Positions 18,543 through 28,452 are shown, counted from the first letter of the stretch. The stretch is 64,000 nt of DNA from Stappia sediminis (GCF_009826895.1 NZ_WUMV01000010.1:124001-188000), one strand, 5' to 3'. The notes: a model not told the origin generated them from the letters alone. Numbers and translations: made by a program.

Positions 18543-20792
18543 ATGGGAAACGAGCTGATTCCGCCCGGTGGCGTCGAACCGATCAACCTGCGCGAGGCGC
18601 TGGAGGAGCGTTACCTCTCCTACGCGCTGTCGACGATCATGCATCGCGCGCTGCCGGATGTGCGCGACGGGCTGAAGCCGGTTCATCGCCGCCTGCTTTA
18701 CGCCATGCGCCTTTTGCGGCTCGATCCGGGCGCCGGCTTCAAGAAGTGTGCGCGCGTCGTCGGCGATGTCATCGGTAAGTATCACCCGCATGGCGACCAG
18801 GCCGTCTATGATGCCCTCGTCCGCCTTGCGCAGGATTTCGCGCAGCGTTACCCGCTGGTCGACGGTCAGGGCAACTTCGGCAATATCGACGGCGATAACG
18901 CCGCCGCCATGCGTTACACGGAAGCGCGGCTGACCGATGTCGCCAAGCGCCTGCTTGACGGTCTTGACGAAAACGCCGTCGATTTCCGCGAAACCTATGA
19001 CGGCGAAGAGAAAGAGCCGATCGTCCTTCCCGCCGGTTTCCCGAACCTGCTCGCCAATGGTTCTTCGGGCATTGCCGTGGGCATGGCGACCTCCATCCCG
19101 CCGCACAACGCGGCCGAGCTTTGCGATGCGGCGCTCTACCTCATCAAGAACCCGAGGGCGGAAACCTCAGAGCTTCTTCAGTTCGTCAAGGGGCCGGATT
19201 TTCCCACCGGCGGCCTTCTCGTCTCAGACCAGGCGAGCCTGCTTGAAGCCTATGAGACGGGCCGCGGCGGTTTTCGCGTCCGCGCAAGGTGGGATGTTGA
19301 GGATCTTGGCCGCGGCACATGGCAGATCGTCGTCACCGAAATCCCCTATCAGGTGCAGAAATCGCGCCTGATCGAGAAGATTGCCGAGCTTCTCCAGGCC
19401 CGCAAGCTACCGCTTCTCGACGATATTCGCGATGAGTCGGCGGAGGATGTGCGCGTCGTTCTCGTGCCCCGCTCGAAGAACGTCGACCCAGCCTTGATGA
19501 TGGAATCGCTCTTCAAGCTCACCGACCTTGAAAGCCGTTTCCCGCTCAACATGAACGTGCTGTCGCGCGGGCGCGTGCCGACCGTAATGGGCCTGAAGCG
19601 CGCGCTGCAGGAATGGCTGGAGCACCGCAAGGAAGTCCTCGTCCGCCGCTCCGAGCACCGCCTCGCCCAGATCGAGCATCGTCTTGAGGTTCTGGAAGGC
19701 TATCTCATTGCCTATCTGAACCTTGACGAGGTGATCCGCATCATCCGCGAGGAGGACGAGCCGAAAGCGGAGCTTATCCGTACCTTCAAGCTGACCGATG
19801 TTCAGGCGGAAGCCATCCTCAACATGCGCTTGAGGAGCTTGCGCAAGCTTGAGGAAATGGAAATTCGCAAGGAGCATGCGAAGCTCACCGAAGAGCGGGA
19901 TGAGCTTATCAAGCTTCTCGGCTCCGATCAGCGCCAGTGGACGCGTATCGGCAAGGAAGTCGCGGAAATCGGCAAGGCCTTCGGCCCCGAGACCGAGCTT
20001 GGCCGCCGCCACACCGACCTTGCGGAAGCACCGGAGCACGATCTGGGCGACATCCAGCAGGCGATGATCGAGAGGGAACCGATCACCGTCATCGTTTCCG
20101 AAAAGGGCTGGATCCGCGCGCTCAAAGGCCACCAGCAGGACCTGTCGAGCCTTGCCTTCAAGCAGGGCGACGAGCTCAAGATTTCCTTCTTCGCAGAGAC
20201 GACGGACAAGATCCTCGTCTTTTCCACCGGCGGCAAGATCTTCACCATCGCCGCGGACCGGCTGCCGGGCGGGCGCGGCCATGGCGAACCGATCCGCCTC
20301 ATGGTGGATATGGAGGAAGGCCAGGACGTCGTCGAATGCTTCGTCCACAAGCCGGGACGCAAGCTTCTCGTTGCATCGTCGGAAGCGCGCGGCTTTGTCG
20401 TTGCTGAATCCGATGTCGTCGCCAACACCCGCAAAGGCAAGCAGGTGCTCAACGTTTCCGGCCCCGCGGAAGCCAAGATCTGCGTTGCCGCCGATGGCGA
20501 TCATGTCGCGGTGATAGGCCAGAACCGCAAGCTCCTCGTCTTCCCGCTGGCGCAGATCGCGGAAATGTCACGCGGGCGCGGCGTAAGGCTCCAGCGCTAC
20601 CGCGACGGCGAAATTTCGGATGCCGTCGTCTTCAAGGCGACGGAAGGCCTCACCTGGGTGGACTCCTCGGGCAGAAGCTTTACCCGCTCCCTGGAGGAAC
20701 TGACGGACTGGCGCGGCGACCGCGCGCAGGCGGGCCGCCTGCCGCCGACCGGCTTCCCACGGTCCAATATGTTCGGCCGGCGCACGCTTTGA
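18543..20792 (+). CDS. parC: DNA topoisomerase IV subunit A
   Basis: Breakage-reunion subunit of topoisomerase IV, which decatenates daughter chromosomes. The quinolone-resistance region ([20 protein letters not shown]) is near residue 40, and the catalytic tyrosine is in [11 protein letters not shown] at about residue 123. The C-terminal half carries the beta-pinwheel blades typical of ParC/GyrA. At 749 residues it is the ParC size, shorter than GyrA. It follows the recO block, as in related genomes. Confidence 0.95.
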   Translation: MGNELIPPGGVEPINLREALEERYLSYALSTIMHRALPDVRDGLKPVHRRLLYAMRLLRLDPGAGFKKCARVVGDVIGKYHPHGDQAVYDALVRLAQDFAQRYPLVDGQGNFGNIDGDNAAAMRYTEARLTDVAKRLLDGLDENAVDFRETYDGEEKEPIVLPAGFPNLLANGSSGIAVGMATSIPPHNAAELCDAALYLIKNPRAETSELLQFVKGPDFPTGGLLVSDQASLLEAYETGRGGFRVRARWDVEDLGRGTWQIVVTEIPYQVQKSRLIEKIAELLQARKLPLLDDIRDESAEDVRVVLVPRSKNVDPALMMESLFKLTDLESRFPLNMNVLSRGRVPTVMGLKRALQEWLEHRKEVLVRRSEHRLAQIEHRLEVLEGYLIAYLNLDEVIRIIREEDEPKAELIRTFKLTDVQAEAILNMRLRSLRKLEEMEIRKEHAKLTEERDELIKLLGSDQRQWTRIGKEVAEIGKAFGPETELGRRHTDLAEAPEHDLGDIQQAMIEREPITVIVSEKGWIRALKGHQQDLSSLAFKQGDELKISFFAETTDKILVFSTGGKIFTIAADRLPGGRGHGEPIRLMVDMEEGQDVVECFVHKPGRKLLVASSEARGFVVAESDVVANTRKGKQVLNVSGPAEAKICVAADGDHVAVIGQNRKLLVFPLAQIAEMSRGRGVRLQRYRDGEISDAVVFKATEGLTWVDSSGRSFTRSLEELTDWRGDRAQAGRLPPTGFPRSNMFGRRTL

Positions 20793-20799
20793 GGGCGTG

Positions 20800-21267
20800 A
20801 TGCTCATTCGCATCTACAGGCCTGATGACGCATCGCGCTTGAGCGCGATTTACAGGGCCGCGGTCACGGAAATCGGCACTCGGGACTATTCGCCGGATCA
20901 GGTCCTCGCCTGGTCCGCGCTAGCCCCTTCGCCGGAACGTTTCGCCGAAATAACGGGCGACGGGCGCCTGACGCTGGTCGCGACCGACGAAGAAGACCGC
21001 GCGGTCGCGTTTGCCGATCTTGAGCCCGATGGGCATATACACTTCCTCTACGCCGATCCTGATGTCGCGGGCACCGGGCGGGTCTCCGCTCTCTACGACG
21101 AACTTGAGCAAAAAGCGCGCGAACTCGGCATCACACGGCTTTATTTGGAGGCGAGCGAAGCCGCCCTTCGTTTCTTTCTGAAAAAGGGATTCACGAAAAC
21201 CGCCCGCCGCGACTTCGAGATCGACGGGATACCGATCCACAATTACGCGGTCGAGAAGCGGCTTTAG
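20800..21267 (+). CDS. GNAT family N-acetyltransferase
   Basis: Protein of 155 residues with the GNAT acetyl-CoA fold: the N-terminal beta-alpha unit (LIRIYRPDDASRLSAIYRAA), the central VAFADLEPDGHIHFLYADPDVAGTG strand-turn region that corresponds to the pyrophosphate-binding loop, and the C-terminal LYLEASEAALRFFLKKGF. It resembles the YafP-type group. ATG 20800 has GAGGG four bases upstream; a GTG sits one codon earlier. It starts 7 bp after parC. Substrate unknown. Confidence 0.85.
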   Translation: MLIRIYRPDDASRLSAIYRAAVTEIGTRDYSPDQVLAWSALAPSPERFAEITGDGRLTLVATDEEDRAVAFADLEPDGHIHFLYADPDVAGTGRVSALYDELEQKARELGITRLYLEASEAALRFFLKKGFTKTARRDFEIDGIPIHNYAVEKRL

Positions 21268-21282
21268 CCAGCCGCAACACCC

Positions 21283-21564
21283 TCACCCCAATTCCGGATC
21301 CGCCAGATGCTGGCGCAGCATTTCCGTATATTGTTTCACCATGTGCTCGACGAATTCCTCGTGGTTTTCCACTTCCACCACGGCCTTGGCGACATGCGCG
21401 TTGTACCGGGCTGCCGCCCAGAGAAACGCCATCTGAAGTTCGGTTGCCGGGACCTTCCGGTTTTCCCGGTTAGCGACGTCGATGAATTTCCCAGCAACGT
21501 CAAGGAAACCCTTCGTGTCGAGATTGCCCTCGGCGCGTTGTGCGCGGCGCTCCTGCCTGTTCAT
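21283..21564 (-). CDS. Conserved hypothetical protein (small, helical)
   Basis: Protein of 93 residues, strongly basic at the N terminus (MNRQERRAQRAEGN) and otherwise predicted helical and acidic (VVEVENHEEFVEHMVKQYTEML). No signal peptide or membrane segment. I recognise it only as a conserved alphaproteobacterial type of unknown function. It is on the same strand as, and just downstream of, the multicopper oxidase gene, with about 45 bp between them. Confidence 0.65.
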   Translation of the reverse strand: MNRQERRAQRAEGNLDTKGFLDVAGKFIDVANRENRKVPATELQMAFLWAAARYNAHVAKAVVEVENHEEFVEHMVKQYTEMLRQHLADPELG

Positions 21565-21608
21565 GCCGTTTCCATCGTTATGATTGTTTCTGTTTTCTTT
21601 TCAGTTTT

Positions 21609-23033
21609 TTACGCTACTTCGAACCAGGCTGTCATGCCTGCCGCCTGATGCTCCAGCATATGGCAATGGATCATCCATTTGCCCGGATTGTCCGCGACGA
21701 AAGCGATTTCAACCTTCTCGCCTGGTTCCATCAACACGGTATCGTGCCAGACCTCGCGGGTCGGTTTCGCGCCGTTTCGCGAAAGCACCGTGAAGTGGTG
21801 ACCGTGAATATGCATGGCGTGCGGAAAGCTCGTGTCGTTCATCATCGGCATACGCACGGTCCGACCGCGCGCGACCGAAAAGAGCGCCGGATCGTGATGG
21901 GACCCCACGATGCCGTTGAACGCCCAGACCTTGCCCTCCTGCGCAAGCGACCTGAGGTCTTTCGTCTCGCCATGCAGCGTCGCCTGGCTCAAGCCGCCCA
22001 TCGCGCCACCTTGCATCAGCAGATCGGCTGAGAGCGCATCGCCAAGCGAGAGGAACCGGTTGAGCGGATTGGCGGGAAGCGCGATATCCTCCGGCAGCGG
22101 CGTTTCGCGCTGCATGACCGGCCCTCCGGCCGCGATTTCACCGGCGGCGAAAGGCGCTCCGGAAACTTCGTCCACCTTGAAGACGCCACCTTCATGAGGC
22201 ACGTCGACAATCAGGTCGGCGCGCTGCGACGGCGCGATCAGGAGCGTATCGTCCGCCAGCTCATATGGCGCCACCGGCTGCCCGTCGAGGGCGATAACCC
22301 GTGGGCGCAGTTTTGAGAAGCGGAAGGAAAGCACCCGCGCATTCGCTGTGTTGACAACCCGCACACGAAGCCTTTCGCCGGGTCGCGCACGCTCCTTGAA
22401 ATACGGCAGGCCGTTCGTCGTCAGCACATTGCCGAGGCGGCCTGCGTGGCTCCAGTCATGCAGGTTGCCGAAGCTCGCCTCGTCGATCTGACGCTCCTCG
22501 TTCAGGCGCCAGTCGTCGAAGACGAACAGAAGTTCGCGGTCATAGGCTTTCGCCCCCGCCTCCTGCACTATGAGCACGCCGTAAAGCCCGCGTGCCAGTT
22601 GCTCCCACGAACGGTTATGCGGGTGGTACCAGTAGGTGCCGGCGTCCGGCGCCTTGACCTGGTAATCGAAGCTTTCACCAGGCTCGACAGCCTCTTGCGT
22701 CAGCCCCGCCACGCCGTCGTAGGCATTGTCGAGGCGAATGCCATGCCAATGGATCGTCGATGGCTGCTTCAGCCTGTTCACGAAGCGTAAGGGCAGCGTC
22801 TCGCCTTGCGGGATCCAGATCACGGGGCCGGGCACCCTGCCCTCGTAGCCCCAGATATCGGCCTTCGGCCCGCCTTCTTCCCAAAGCTCGGCAGTGCCTT
22901 CCCGCGCTTCGATCGTCAGCGGTTCCCCTTCGGATGCGATCGCGCCGTTCGGAAGGCGCGAACATGCCAAAAGCGCGGCTCCTCCCTTCAGGAGATCGCG
23001 GCGGTTGGGTAGCAAAAATCGTCTCTGGAACAT
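21609..23033 (-). CDS. Multicopper oxidase (Tat-exported, CueO-like)
   Basis: Periplasmic copper oxidase of three cupredoxin domains. The N terminus carries a twin-arginine signal (RRDLLKGGAALLA). All four copper-ligand motifs are visible in order: HWHG, WYHPH, then HAMHIHGHHF and HCHMLEHQAAGM. The 474-residue length fits the bacterial CueO/laccase group. There is no methionine-rich insert of the CueO type. Likely roles are copper detoxification or phenolic/metal oxidation. The two genes on either side do not reveal a copper operon. Confidence 0.9.
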   Translation of the reverse strand: MFQRRFLLPNRRDLLKGGAALLACSRLPNGAIASEGEPLTIEAREGTAELWEEGGPKADIWGYEGRVPGPVIWIPQGETLPLRFVNRLKQPSTIHWHGIRLDNAYDGVAGLTQEAVEPGESFDYQVKAPDAGTYWYHPHNRSWEQLARGLYGVLIVQEAGAKAYDRELLFVFDDWRLNEERQIDEASFGNLHDWSHAGRLGNVLTTNGLPYFKERARPGERLRVRVVNTANARVLSFRFSKLRPRVIALDGQPVAPYELADDTLLIAPSQRADLIVDVPHEGGVFKVDEVSGAPFAAGEIAAGGPVMQRETPLPEDIALPANPLNRFLSLGDALSADLLMQGGAMGGLSQATLHGETKDLRSLAQEGKVWAFNGIVGSHHDPALFSVARGRTVRMPMMNDTSFPHAMHIHGHHFTVLSRNGAKPTREVWHDTVLMEPGEKVEIAFVADNPGKWMIHCHMLEHQAAGMTAWFEVA

Positions 23034-23494
23034 GTGTCGGATTCGCGCGTTACCTCATCGACCGGAACCCTATCATGGCTGTTCGGGTTAAACGACGGCG
23101 CATCTTGACGCTGCGGCCCCAGGTCATGGACTCATAAATAAGGTTGAAATGGTATGCGCGGATTTGGTCGGATACCGGAGCGCTTTCCACGAAAGCGAAA
23201 TCGCTTTCGTGTCAAGAATTCGCTCCAGCCTGATATTGGAGCATATTCTTGTCGCTAAAACGCAATCCGTTTTGGCGGAATATGCTCTGCGCAAGCCTGC
23301 AGGAAACCGTCCGGTTTTCAAAGGCTTGCAACGATGTTGCCGGGCAAATCCGCCATATCCTGAAAGGACGCGTAAACGGCTTCGACCTGCTTCGTCGAAG
23401 CGCTTGACCGGGTGGCCAACCCGCTCTGCGCGCTTCTCCTTGCATCTCTTTGCCGTTTGTAGCGCCATTCCGGCCATATTTATGGGTCCATGAC
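23034..23494. other. 461-bp intergenic region between the multicopper oxidase and the MFS pump
   Basis: Both flanking genes are on the minus strand. The centre (23177-23287) is a dispersed palindromic repeat; the remainder carries no coding frame that I can support. The promoter of the multicopper oxidase gene should lie just above 23033. Confidence 0.5.
23177..23287. repeat. Dispersed palindromic repeat, copy 2
   Basis: Two consecutive hairpins. The first runs from GGAGCG at 23177 to CGCTCC at 23221, with an inner CCACGAAAGCGA/TCGCTTTCGTG pairing. The second runs from about 23238 to 23287, with outer arms GAGCATATTC/GAATATGCTC and inner arms close to CGCTAAAACG/CGTTTTGGCG. It shares AAGAATTCGCTCCAGC and the overall fold with the copy after era, but the paired bases differ in a compensating way. 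Confidence 0.8.
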
Positions 23495-24712
23495 CTACCC
23501 GTCCGGATCGGCGATCTTGGTGGCGAAGCCTGAAATCAGCGTCGCGATGGAAGCAAGCGCCATGACAAGCACAAGCGGCCAGATCGTGCCTGGCCAAAGG
23601 ACGCCGGAAAGCAGCCACCCGACGAGCGCCGAAGCTATCGCGCCGAAGCCGATTTGCATGCTTCCCGCAAGGCCGGACGCTGCGCCCGCGAGATCGGGAC
23701 GCACGCTGACGGCGCCGGCGAGCGAACTCGGCAGGCAGATGCCGTTTGCAAGGCCGACGAAAAAGATCGGCCCGAACAGCGAAAGCGGATGAATGAAGCC
23801 TACCGCGAAGAAGATCGCGATCGCGGATATCGCGGCAAGGAGCAGCAGGTTTCCGGCAGTGATCATCCGCAACACGCCGGCGGTCGAGGCGTAGCGACCC
23901 GAAACCCAGTTGCCGACGATATATCCGGCCGCGACAAGCATGAAATAGAACCCGTATTCGGACGGCGTCATTTCAAGCAGCTCGGAGGCGATGAAGGGCC
24001 CTCCGCCGAGGAAGGCGAAAAACGCGATAGACGTGAAGGCGGCGGTAAGCGCATAGGCCCAGAAGGCGGGAAGTGTCAGCAGCGTCGCGAAATTCCTGAA
24101 CAATTCGCCAACGCCACCGGACATCCGGTAGTGGTTCGTCTCATGCAGATTGACGAATGCGGCGAGCGATACGAGCAGACCGACGGCGATCACGAAATAC
24201 GAGATCGCCTCCACGCCGAACGCCTGGTCGAGAACGCCGCCGATCGCCGGGCCGATCATCGGCGCTACCGCCATGCCCATCGTCACGTAGCCGATCATGC
24301 TCGCCGCCTGCCGGCGGTCGAAGAGATCACGCACGATCGCGCGCCCGAGCACAATGCCGACGCAACCGCCCGCCGCCTGCAGGATGCGCCCGGCAAGGAA
24401 GATCGAGATCGACTGGGTGAGCGCGCAGATCAAAGATCCGCCCAGGAATATAGCAAACCCCCACAAAAGCACCGGGCGGCGTCCGAAACGGTCAGACAGC
24501 GGGCCGATACCGATTTGCGCCAGCGCGACGGCCGCAAGATATAGCGACAGCGTAAGCTGCACTTCGCTCATCGTCGTGCCGAAATAGTCCACGAGCCTCG
24601 GCATCGACGGCAGGTAAATATTCATTGCCAGAGGACTGACGGCGGAAACGGCAACGAGAATGGCAATTGAAGGACGCCGGACTGCCGCCGGCGTTATGAC
24701 ATCTTGTTTCAT
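23495..24712 (-). CDS. MFS multidrug efflux transporter, Bcr/CflA family
   Basis: Twelve-segment major facilitator protein of 405 residues. Hallmarks are the DHA1 N terminus (SPLAMNIYLPSMPRLVDYFG), the loop 2-3 motif GPLSDRFGRRPVLLWG, and a glycine-rich AGRILQAAGGCVGIVLGRAIVRD. Members export bicyclomycin, chloramphenicol, sulfonamides or cysteine-related metabolites. The start MKQDVITPAAVRRPS at 24712 is typical. No adjacent regulator is seen. Confidence 0.9.
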   Translation of the reverse strand: MKQDVITPAAVRRPSIAILVAVSAVSPLAMNIYLPSMPRLVDYFGTTMSEVQLTLSLYLAAVALAQIGIGPLSDRFGRRPVLLWGFAIFLGGSLICALTQSISIFLAGRILQAAGGCVGIVLGRAIVRDLFDRRQAASMIGYVTMGMAVAPMIGPAIGGVLDQAFGVEAISYFVIAVGLLVSLAAFVNLHETNHYRMSGGVGELFRNFATLLTLPAFWAYALTAAFTSIAFFAFLGGGPFIASELLEMTPSEYGFYFMLVAAGYIVGNWVSGRYASTAGVLRMITAGNLLLLAAISAIAIFFAVGFIHPLSLFGPIFFVGLANGICLPSSLAGAVSVRPDLAGAASGLAGSMQIGFGAIASALVGWLLSGVLWPGTIWPLVLVMALASIATLISGFATKIADPDG

Positions 24713-24843
24713 GCGAACCTATATCGCCTGCTATTGATCTTCCGGCAAGGCAGGATTACGCGAAACCGATTCCCGATCTGCAACATGTTGCCGAACTCTG
24801 CCGGCTCGGCGTCATCGCATCGTCATTGATCGTTCCCGACGTT

Positions 24844-25770
24844 TCAAAGCTGGAACCAGCCGCGCCACTGCCGCGGATATTCCGCCACGTATCCGGAAAC
24901 GAAATCCGCATATCTTCGCACGATGAGCCTGGGCGGCAAATCGTCTTTCCCGGCCGGCGGCTCGTTGAGGTTCGGCCCAATGACCATCCGGTAGGCACCC
25001 CCCGCCTCGCGTATCGTCACAACCGGGAAAAGGTTCGCCTTTGTCTTGAGGGCGAGCGTCGCGGCACCCGGCGCAAAATCGAACGTATCGTCCAGAAACG
25101 GCACGCGGATCGGGTCGGCCTTGTTCTTGTGCCTCGACCTTGCCGCCGTGATCCAGACGCTGCCGCCGTTTTTGAGAACGCGGGCCAGATGCAGAGCTGC
25201 CATGCCCGCATTCTTCGGATCGATCACTTCACGGCGCAGCGTGAAGGCTTTTTCCGGTTTCTGCATCACCCAGTTCAGAAACCTCTCGCCAAATGCCGTC
25301 TCGGACAGCCCATGCGTGGTGCGCAGCAGGTGCACGAAGTCGACACCCGAGCGCTTGAGCGCTGCCTTGGCAATAATGTCCATGTGAACGAAAGGGCAGA
25401 TCCAGAATATCGTTCCCCTTCCGCTTTGAAGCGCTTCTTCAATGCGCTCGCGGCCTTCGATCTCGATTGCCGGTTCCCACTTGCCCGGGCGGTAATAACG
25501 CAGCATCTCCATAAGCATTACGACCTGCTCGCCCGCAAGCCCGGTAATGACCGCCTCTGCCTCTTCCTTGCTTTTGGTCGCGGGCAGGATTTCTGCGATT
25601 CGGTTGGGAATGCGCTCGGACCGGTTGTTGTTTACGAACCGCCGCGCAGAGCTGGCGAAAGCATGGGCCAGTATCGGCCATGCCCGCCGCGGCAGTGACC
25701 AAGCGGCAGGTAACAGCAGCAGCAGGCCGATTGTCAGTGCCGCATCGCGCCCGGAGATTTTGCGTTTCAT
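24844..25770 (-). CDS. LpxL/HtrB-like acyltransferase family protein
   Basis: Protein of 308 residues with one N-terminal membrane anchor (ALTIGLLLLLPAAW) and the overall layout of lipid A late acyltransferases or lysophospholipid acyltransferases. The family's catalytic H-x4-D/E block is not standard: the matching position reads WICPFVHMDIIAKAA, with His followed by Asp after one residue. Later segments (VTIREAGGAYRMVIGP) align with the family. It may be a divergent enzyme or have another acyl acceptor. It is on the same strand as the MFS gene, about 130 bp upstream of it. Confidence 0.65.
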   Translation of the reverse strand: MKRKISGRDAALTIGLLLLLPAAWSLPRRAWPILAHAFASSARRFVNNNRSERIPNRIAEILPATKSKEEAEAVITGLAGEQVVMLMEMLRYYRPGKWEPAIEIEGRERIEEALQSGRGTIFWICPFVHMDIIAKAALKRSGVDFVHLLRTTHGLSETAFGERFLNWVMQKPEKAFTLRREVIDPKNAGMAALHLARVLKNGGSVWITAARSRHKNKADPIRVPFLDDTFDFAPGAATLALKTKANLFPVVTIREAGGAYRMVIGPNLNEPPAGKDDLPPRLIVRRYADFVSGYVAEYPRQWRGWFQL

Positions 25771-26018
25771 GGTGTGATCAAAAATCAGAGTCGGTCAGGC
25801 AGCGCAATGAAATCGATCGCAAGCCGCGAATAGGCGCCGCATTTCCGGCCTTGCCAGATATTCACGCATTGGGCTCATATTGTTTCTCATGCAACAAAAC
25901 AACTTTGGCTATCATCGCGCAAACTGAAGTTGCTTTATGTATTTCACCCATGTGTTAGGGTTGGAAATCAACAGACACATTAAATAATTCACAAAACTCT
26001 CGCAGAGGAGATTTCGGC

Positions 26019-26660
26019 ATGACACCTTGGGAATTCAAGGCGGAGTCAGTTTCCAATTGCAACTGCGATTATGGATGCCCATGCCAATTCAACTCATATC
26101 CTTCCAAAGGACATTGCGACGCCGTCGTTTGCATGAAAATTTCGGAAGGACACTACGGTGATACAGACCTCGCCGGCGTTCGTTTTGGCGCGGTGGTTTC
26201 CTGGCCGGGTGCGATCCATGAAGGTAACGGGCAGTGCCAGCCGTTCATTGACGAAAGCGCAACCCCCGCCCAGCGCGAAGCCATTCTCAAGATCATGTCC
26301 GGCGAGGACACGGATCCCATGGCAACTGTTTTCGCAGTCTTTGCCACCACTTTTGCGAAAGTCCACGATCCGATATTCACGCCGATCGAGCTGGAGATAT
26401 CGGTAGATGATTGCACCGGCCGCTTCCGCATTCCAAACCTCGCGGAGGGCAGCGCAAGACCAATCCGCAATCCCGTGACGGGCGAGCCGCATCGCGCGCG
26501 GATAAACTTGCCGACCGGTTTCGAATACGACGTTGCCGAAGTCGGCAGCGGCTCGACAAGGGCGGAAGGTGCTATAAAACTGGACCTCAACGACAGTCAC
26601 GCGCATCTGGCCCACATGCATATGAACAACCACGGCGTGGTCCGTCATCGCGCCGCCTGA
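26019..26660 (+). CDS. DUF1326 domain-containing protein
   Basis: Protein of 213 residues with the DUF1326 signature: a cysteine cluster near the N terminus (SNCNCDYGCPCQFNSYP), followed by GHCDAVVCMKISEGHYGD and DLAGVRFGAVVSWPGAIHEG. The closely spaced cysteines suggest metal binding, but no function has been established to my knowledge. GCAGAGGAGATTT precedes ATG 26019. The next gene, 16 bp on, encodes a DUF2182 membrane protein, a frequent partner of this family. Confidence 0.85.
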   Translation: MTPWEFKAESVSNCNCDYGCPCQFNSYPSKGHCDAVVCMKISEGHYGDTDLAGVRFGAVVSWPGAIHEGNGQCQPFIDESATPAQREAILKIMSGEDTDPMATVFAVFATTFAKVHDPIFTPIELEISVDDCTGRFRIPNLAEGSARPIRNPVTGEPHRARINLPTGFEYDVAEVGSGSTRAEGAIKLDLNDSHAHLAHMHMNNHGVVRHRAA

Positions 26661-26675
26661 GCGGGGCGGAACGAG

Positions 26676-27509
26676 ATGACACGTGAAAGTGCGTCTCCTT
26701 CCGGCCTCACCGCCGCGGAACGGATGATCCGGCGCGAGCGCTGGATCATCATCGCAGGCCTTTTCGTCATCACGTTTTTGTCCTGGGCTTACGTGCTGAG
26801 CGGGGCTGGCACGGGCATGAGCACCCGGGCCATGACGACGTTCACGTTCCCTCCCCCAGCGCGGATGGGGATGGCGATGGACTGGTCGCTTTCCTACGCC
26901 TTCATAATGCTCATGATGTGGTGGGTCATGATGATCGCCATGATGACGCCGAGCGCCGCGCCATTGATCCTCCTTTACGGGACCGCCTATCGCAACGAGC
27001 AGAAGAAGGGACGGTTGGGCGCGGCGACGGCTCCCACCTTCGCGTTTCTTGCGGGTTATCTTGTCGCCTGGCTCGGCTTCAGCGTCGTGGCAATGTCGCT
27101 GCAGTGGCTGCTTGAGCGGCTTGGCCTCGTGGATTCCATGATGATGTGGAGCACGAACCGGCAGTTAAGCGCGGTCTTGCTGATCGCCGCGGGCCTCTAT
27201 CAGCTTTCGCCATGGAAAAACGCCTGCCTTGCCCATTGCCGGTCTCCGGCGGCTTTCCTTGCAGAGCATTTCCGCCCCGGGGCGGCGGGCGCTTTGCGTA
27301 TGGGGCTTTTGCACGGGGCTTATTGCCTCGGCTGTTGCTGGGTCCTGATGGCGCTTCTTTTCGCTGGCGGCATCATGAACGTCGTCTGGATCGCCGGTCT
27401 TGCCATCTTCGTGCTGCTGGAAAAGGTCCTGCCGTGGGGTGTGGTTTTTTCCAGAATTTCAGCAGCGGTTTTTCTTGCTCTCGGCCTTTGGCTTCTCCTC
27501 ACACCCTGA
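26676..27509 (+). CDS. DUF2182 domain-containing integral membrane protein
   Basis: Protein of 277 residues with about six to seven membrane segments and the DUF2182 landmarks: MMWWVMMIAMMTPSAAPLI in the second hydrophobic stretch, YQLSPWKNACLAHCRSP in a loop, and GAYCLGCCWVLM later. The Met-, Cys- and His-rich segments are why the family is called a predicted metal-binding membrane protein. It is probably in an operon with the preceding DUF1326 gene. Biological role unknown. Confidence 0.85.
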   Translation: MTRESASPSGLTAAERMIRRERWIIIAGLFVITFLSWAYVLSGAGTGMSTRAMTTFTFPPPARMGMAMDWSLSYAFIMLMMWWVMMIAMMTPSAAPLILLYGTAYRNEQKKGRLGAATAPTFAFLAGYLVAWLGFSVVAMSLQWLLERLGLVDSMMMWSTNRQLSAVLLIAAGLYQLSPWKNACLAHCRSPAAFLAEHFRPGAAGALRMGLLHGAYCLGCCWVLMALLFAGGIMNVVWIAGLAIFVLLEKVLPWGVVFSRISAAVFLALGLWLLLTP

Positions 27510-28398
27510 CGGATGCCGGGCCCGCCGCCCGGGCCGCCCTCGCCAGCCGCCGCTCGCGGAAGAAGGTGAACAACCCCGCGCCGACGATGATCGCACTGCC
27601 GGTAAGCGTAAGGGCATCCGGCACTTCGCCCCAGACCAGAAACCCTAGCGCGATCGCCCAGACGACGATCGTGTAGCGGAAGGGAGAGACCGCCGCGATG
27701 TCGCCCAACCGCACCGAGATGATGATCAGCAGGTTGGCGGCGGTGAAGAAGGCGGCAGCGGCGGCAAGCAGCAGAAGATCGTGCGACGTCGGCACCAGCC
27801 AGGTTTCTCTTGCCGATAGCGAGAGCCCGATCAGGATGATCGCGATGAGGCTTGCGATATTCAGCGCGATGCTGGGAATTTCAGCCGGCGTCCGCTTGGA
27901 GATGAGGTCGCGAAGCGCGCTCAGGAGAACGCCCGCGAATGCAACGACCGCCCAGTAGTCGAACCCCTCCGCGCCCGGCCGCGCGACGATGAGAACGCCA
28001 ACAAAACCGACAAGGATCGCCGACCACCGCTGCCATCCGACGCGCTCGGCCAGAAAGATCGCCGCCCCTGCCGTGATGACGAGCGGCAGAGCCTGGAGAA
28101 TGGCAATGGAATTGGCGAGCGGCAGGTGAAACAAAGCGGAAAGAAAAAGGACCGTGCCGAGGCCGTTCGCCGCCGTGCGCGCAAGCACCATCGGATGCCG
28201 GAGCATTCTTGCCGTCACCTTCTTGCGCATGACGATGCTGAGCGAAACGACCATCGCAAGCGCCATCAAACCACGAAAGAATATGATCTCGCCGAGCGGC
28301 AATCGCTCGGCGGCCAGTTTGGCGAAGACGTCGTTGCCGATACCCGCCAGCATCGCGATCACGATGGCGACAATGGCGCGCCTGTTGTCCTGAAGCAT
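27499..28398 (-). CDS. DMT (EamA) family transporter, copy A
   Basis: Protein of 299 residues with ten predicted membrane segments in two EamA repeats, as in the drug/metabolite transporter superfamily. It begins MLQDNRRAIVAIVIAML and contains RLPLGEIIFFRGLMALAMV and an ALPLVITAGAAIFLAERVGWQRW segment. The gene immediately upstream on the same strand is a paralogue. The 3' end overlaps the end of the DUF2182 gene by 11 bp (convergent). Substrate unknown; relatives export amino acids and other small metabolites. Confidence 0.87.
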   Translation of the reverse strand: MLQDNRRAIVAIVIAMLAGIGNDVFAKLAAERLPLGEIIFFRGLMALAMVVSLSIVMRKKVTARMLRHPMVLARTAANGLGTVLFLSALFHLPLANSIAILQALPLVITAGAAIFLAERVGWQRWSAILVGFVGVLIVARPGAEGFDYWAVVAFAGVLLSALRDLISKRTPAEIPSIALNIASLIAIILIGLSLSARETWLVPTSHDLLLLAAAAAFFTAANLLIIISVRLGDIAAVSPFRYTIVVWAIALGFLVWGEVPDALTLTGSAIIVGAGLFTFFRERRLARAARAAGPASVRV

Positions 28399-28452
28399 AC
28401 ATGAAACCCGGGAATATAACGCTGACGGGTTTTGTATGATTTATTCGCATTG

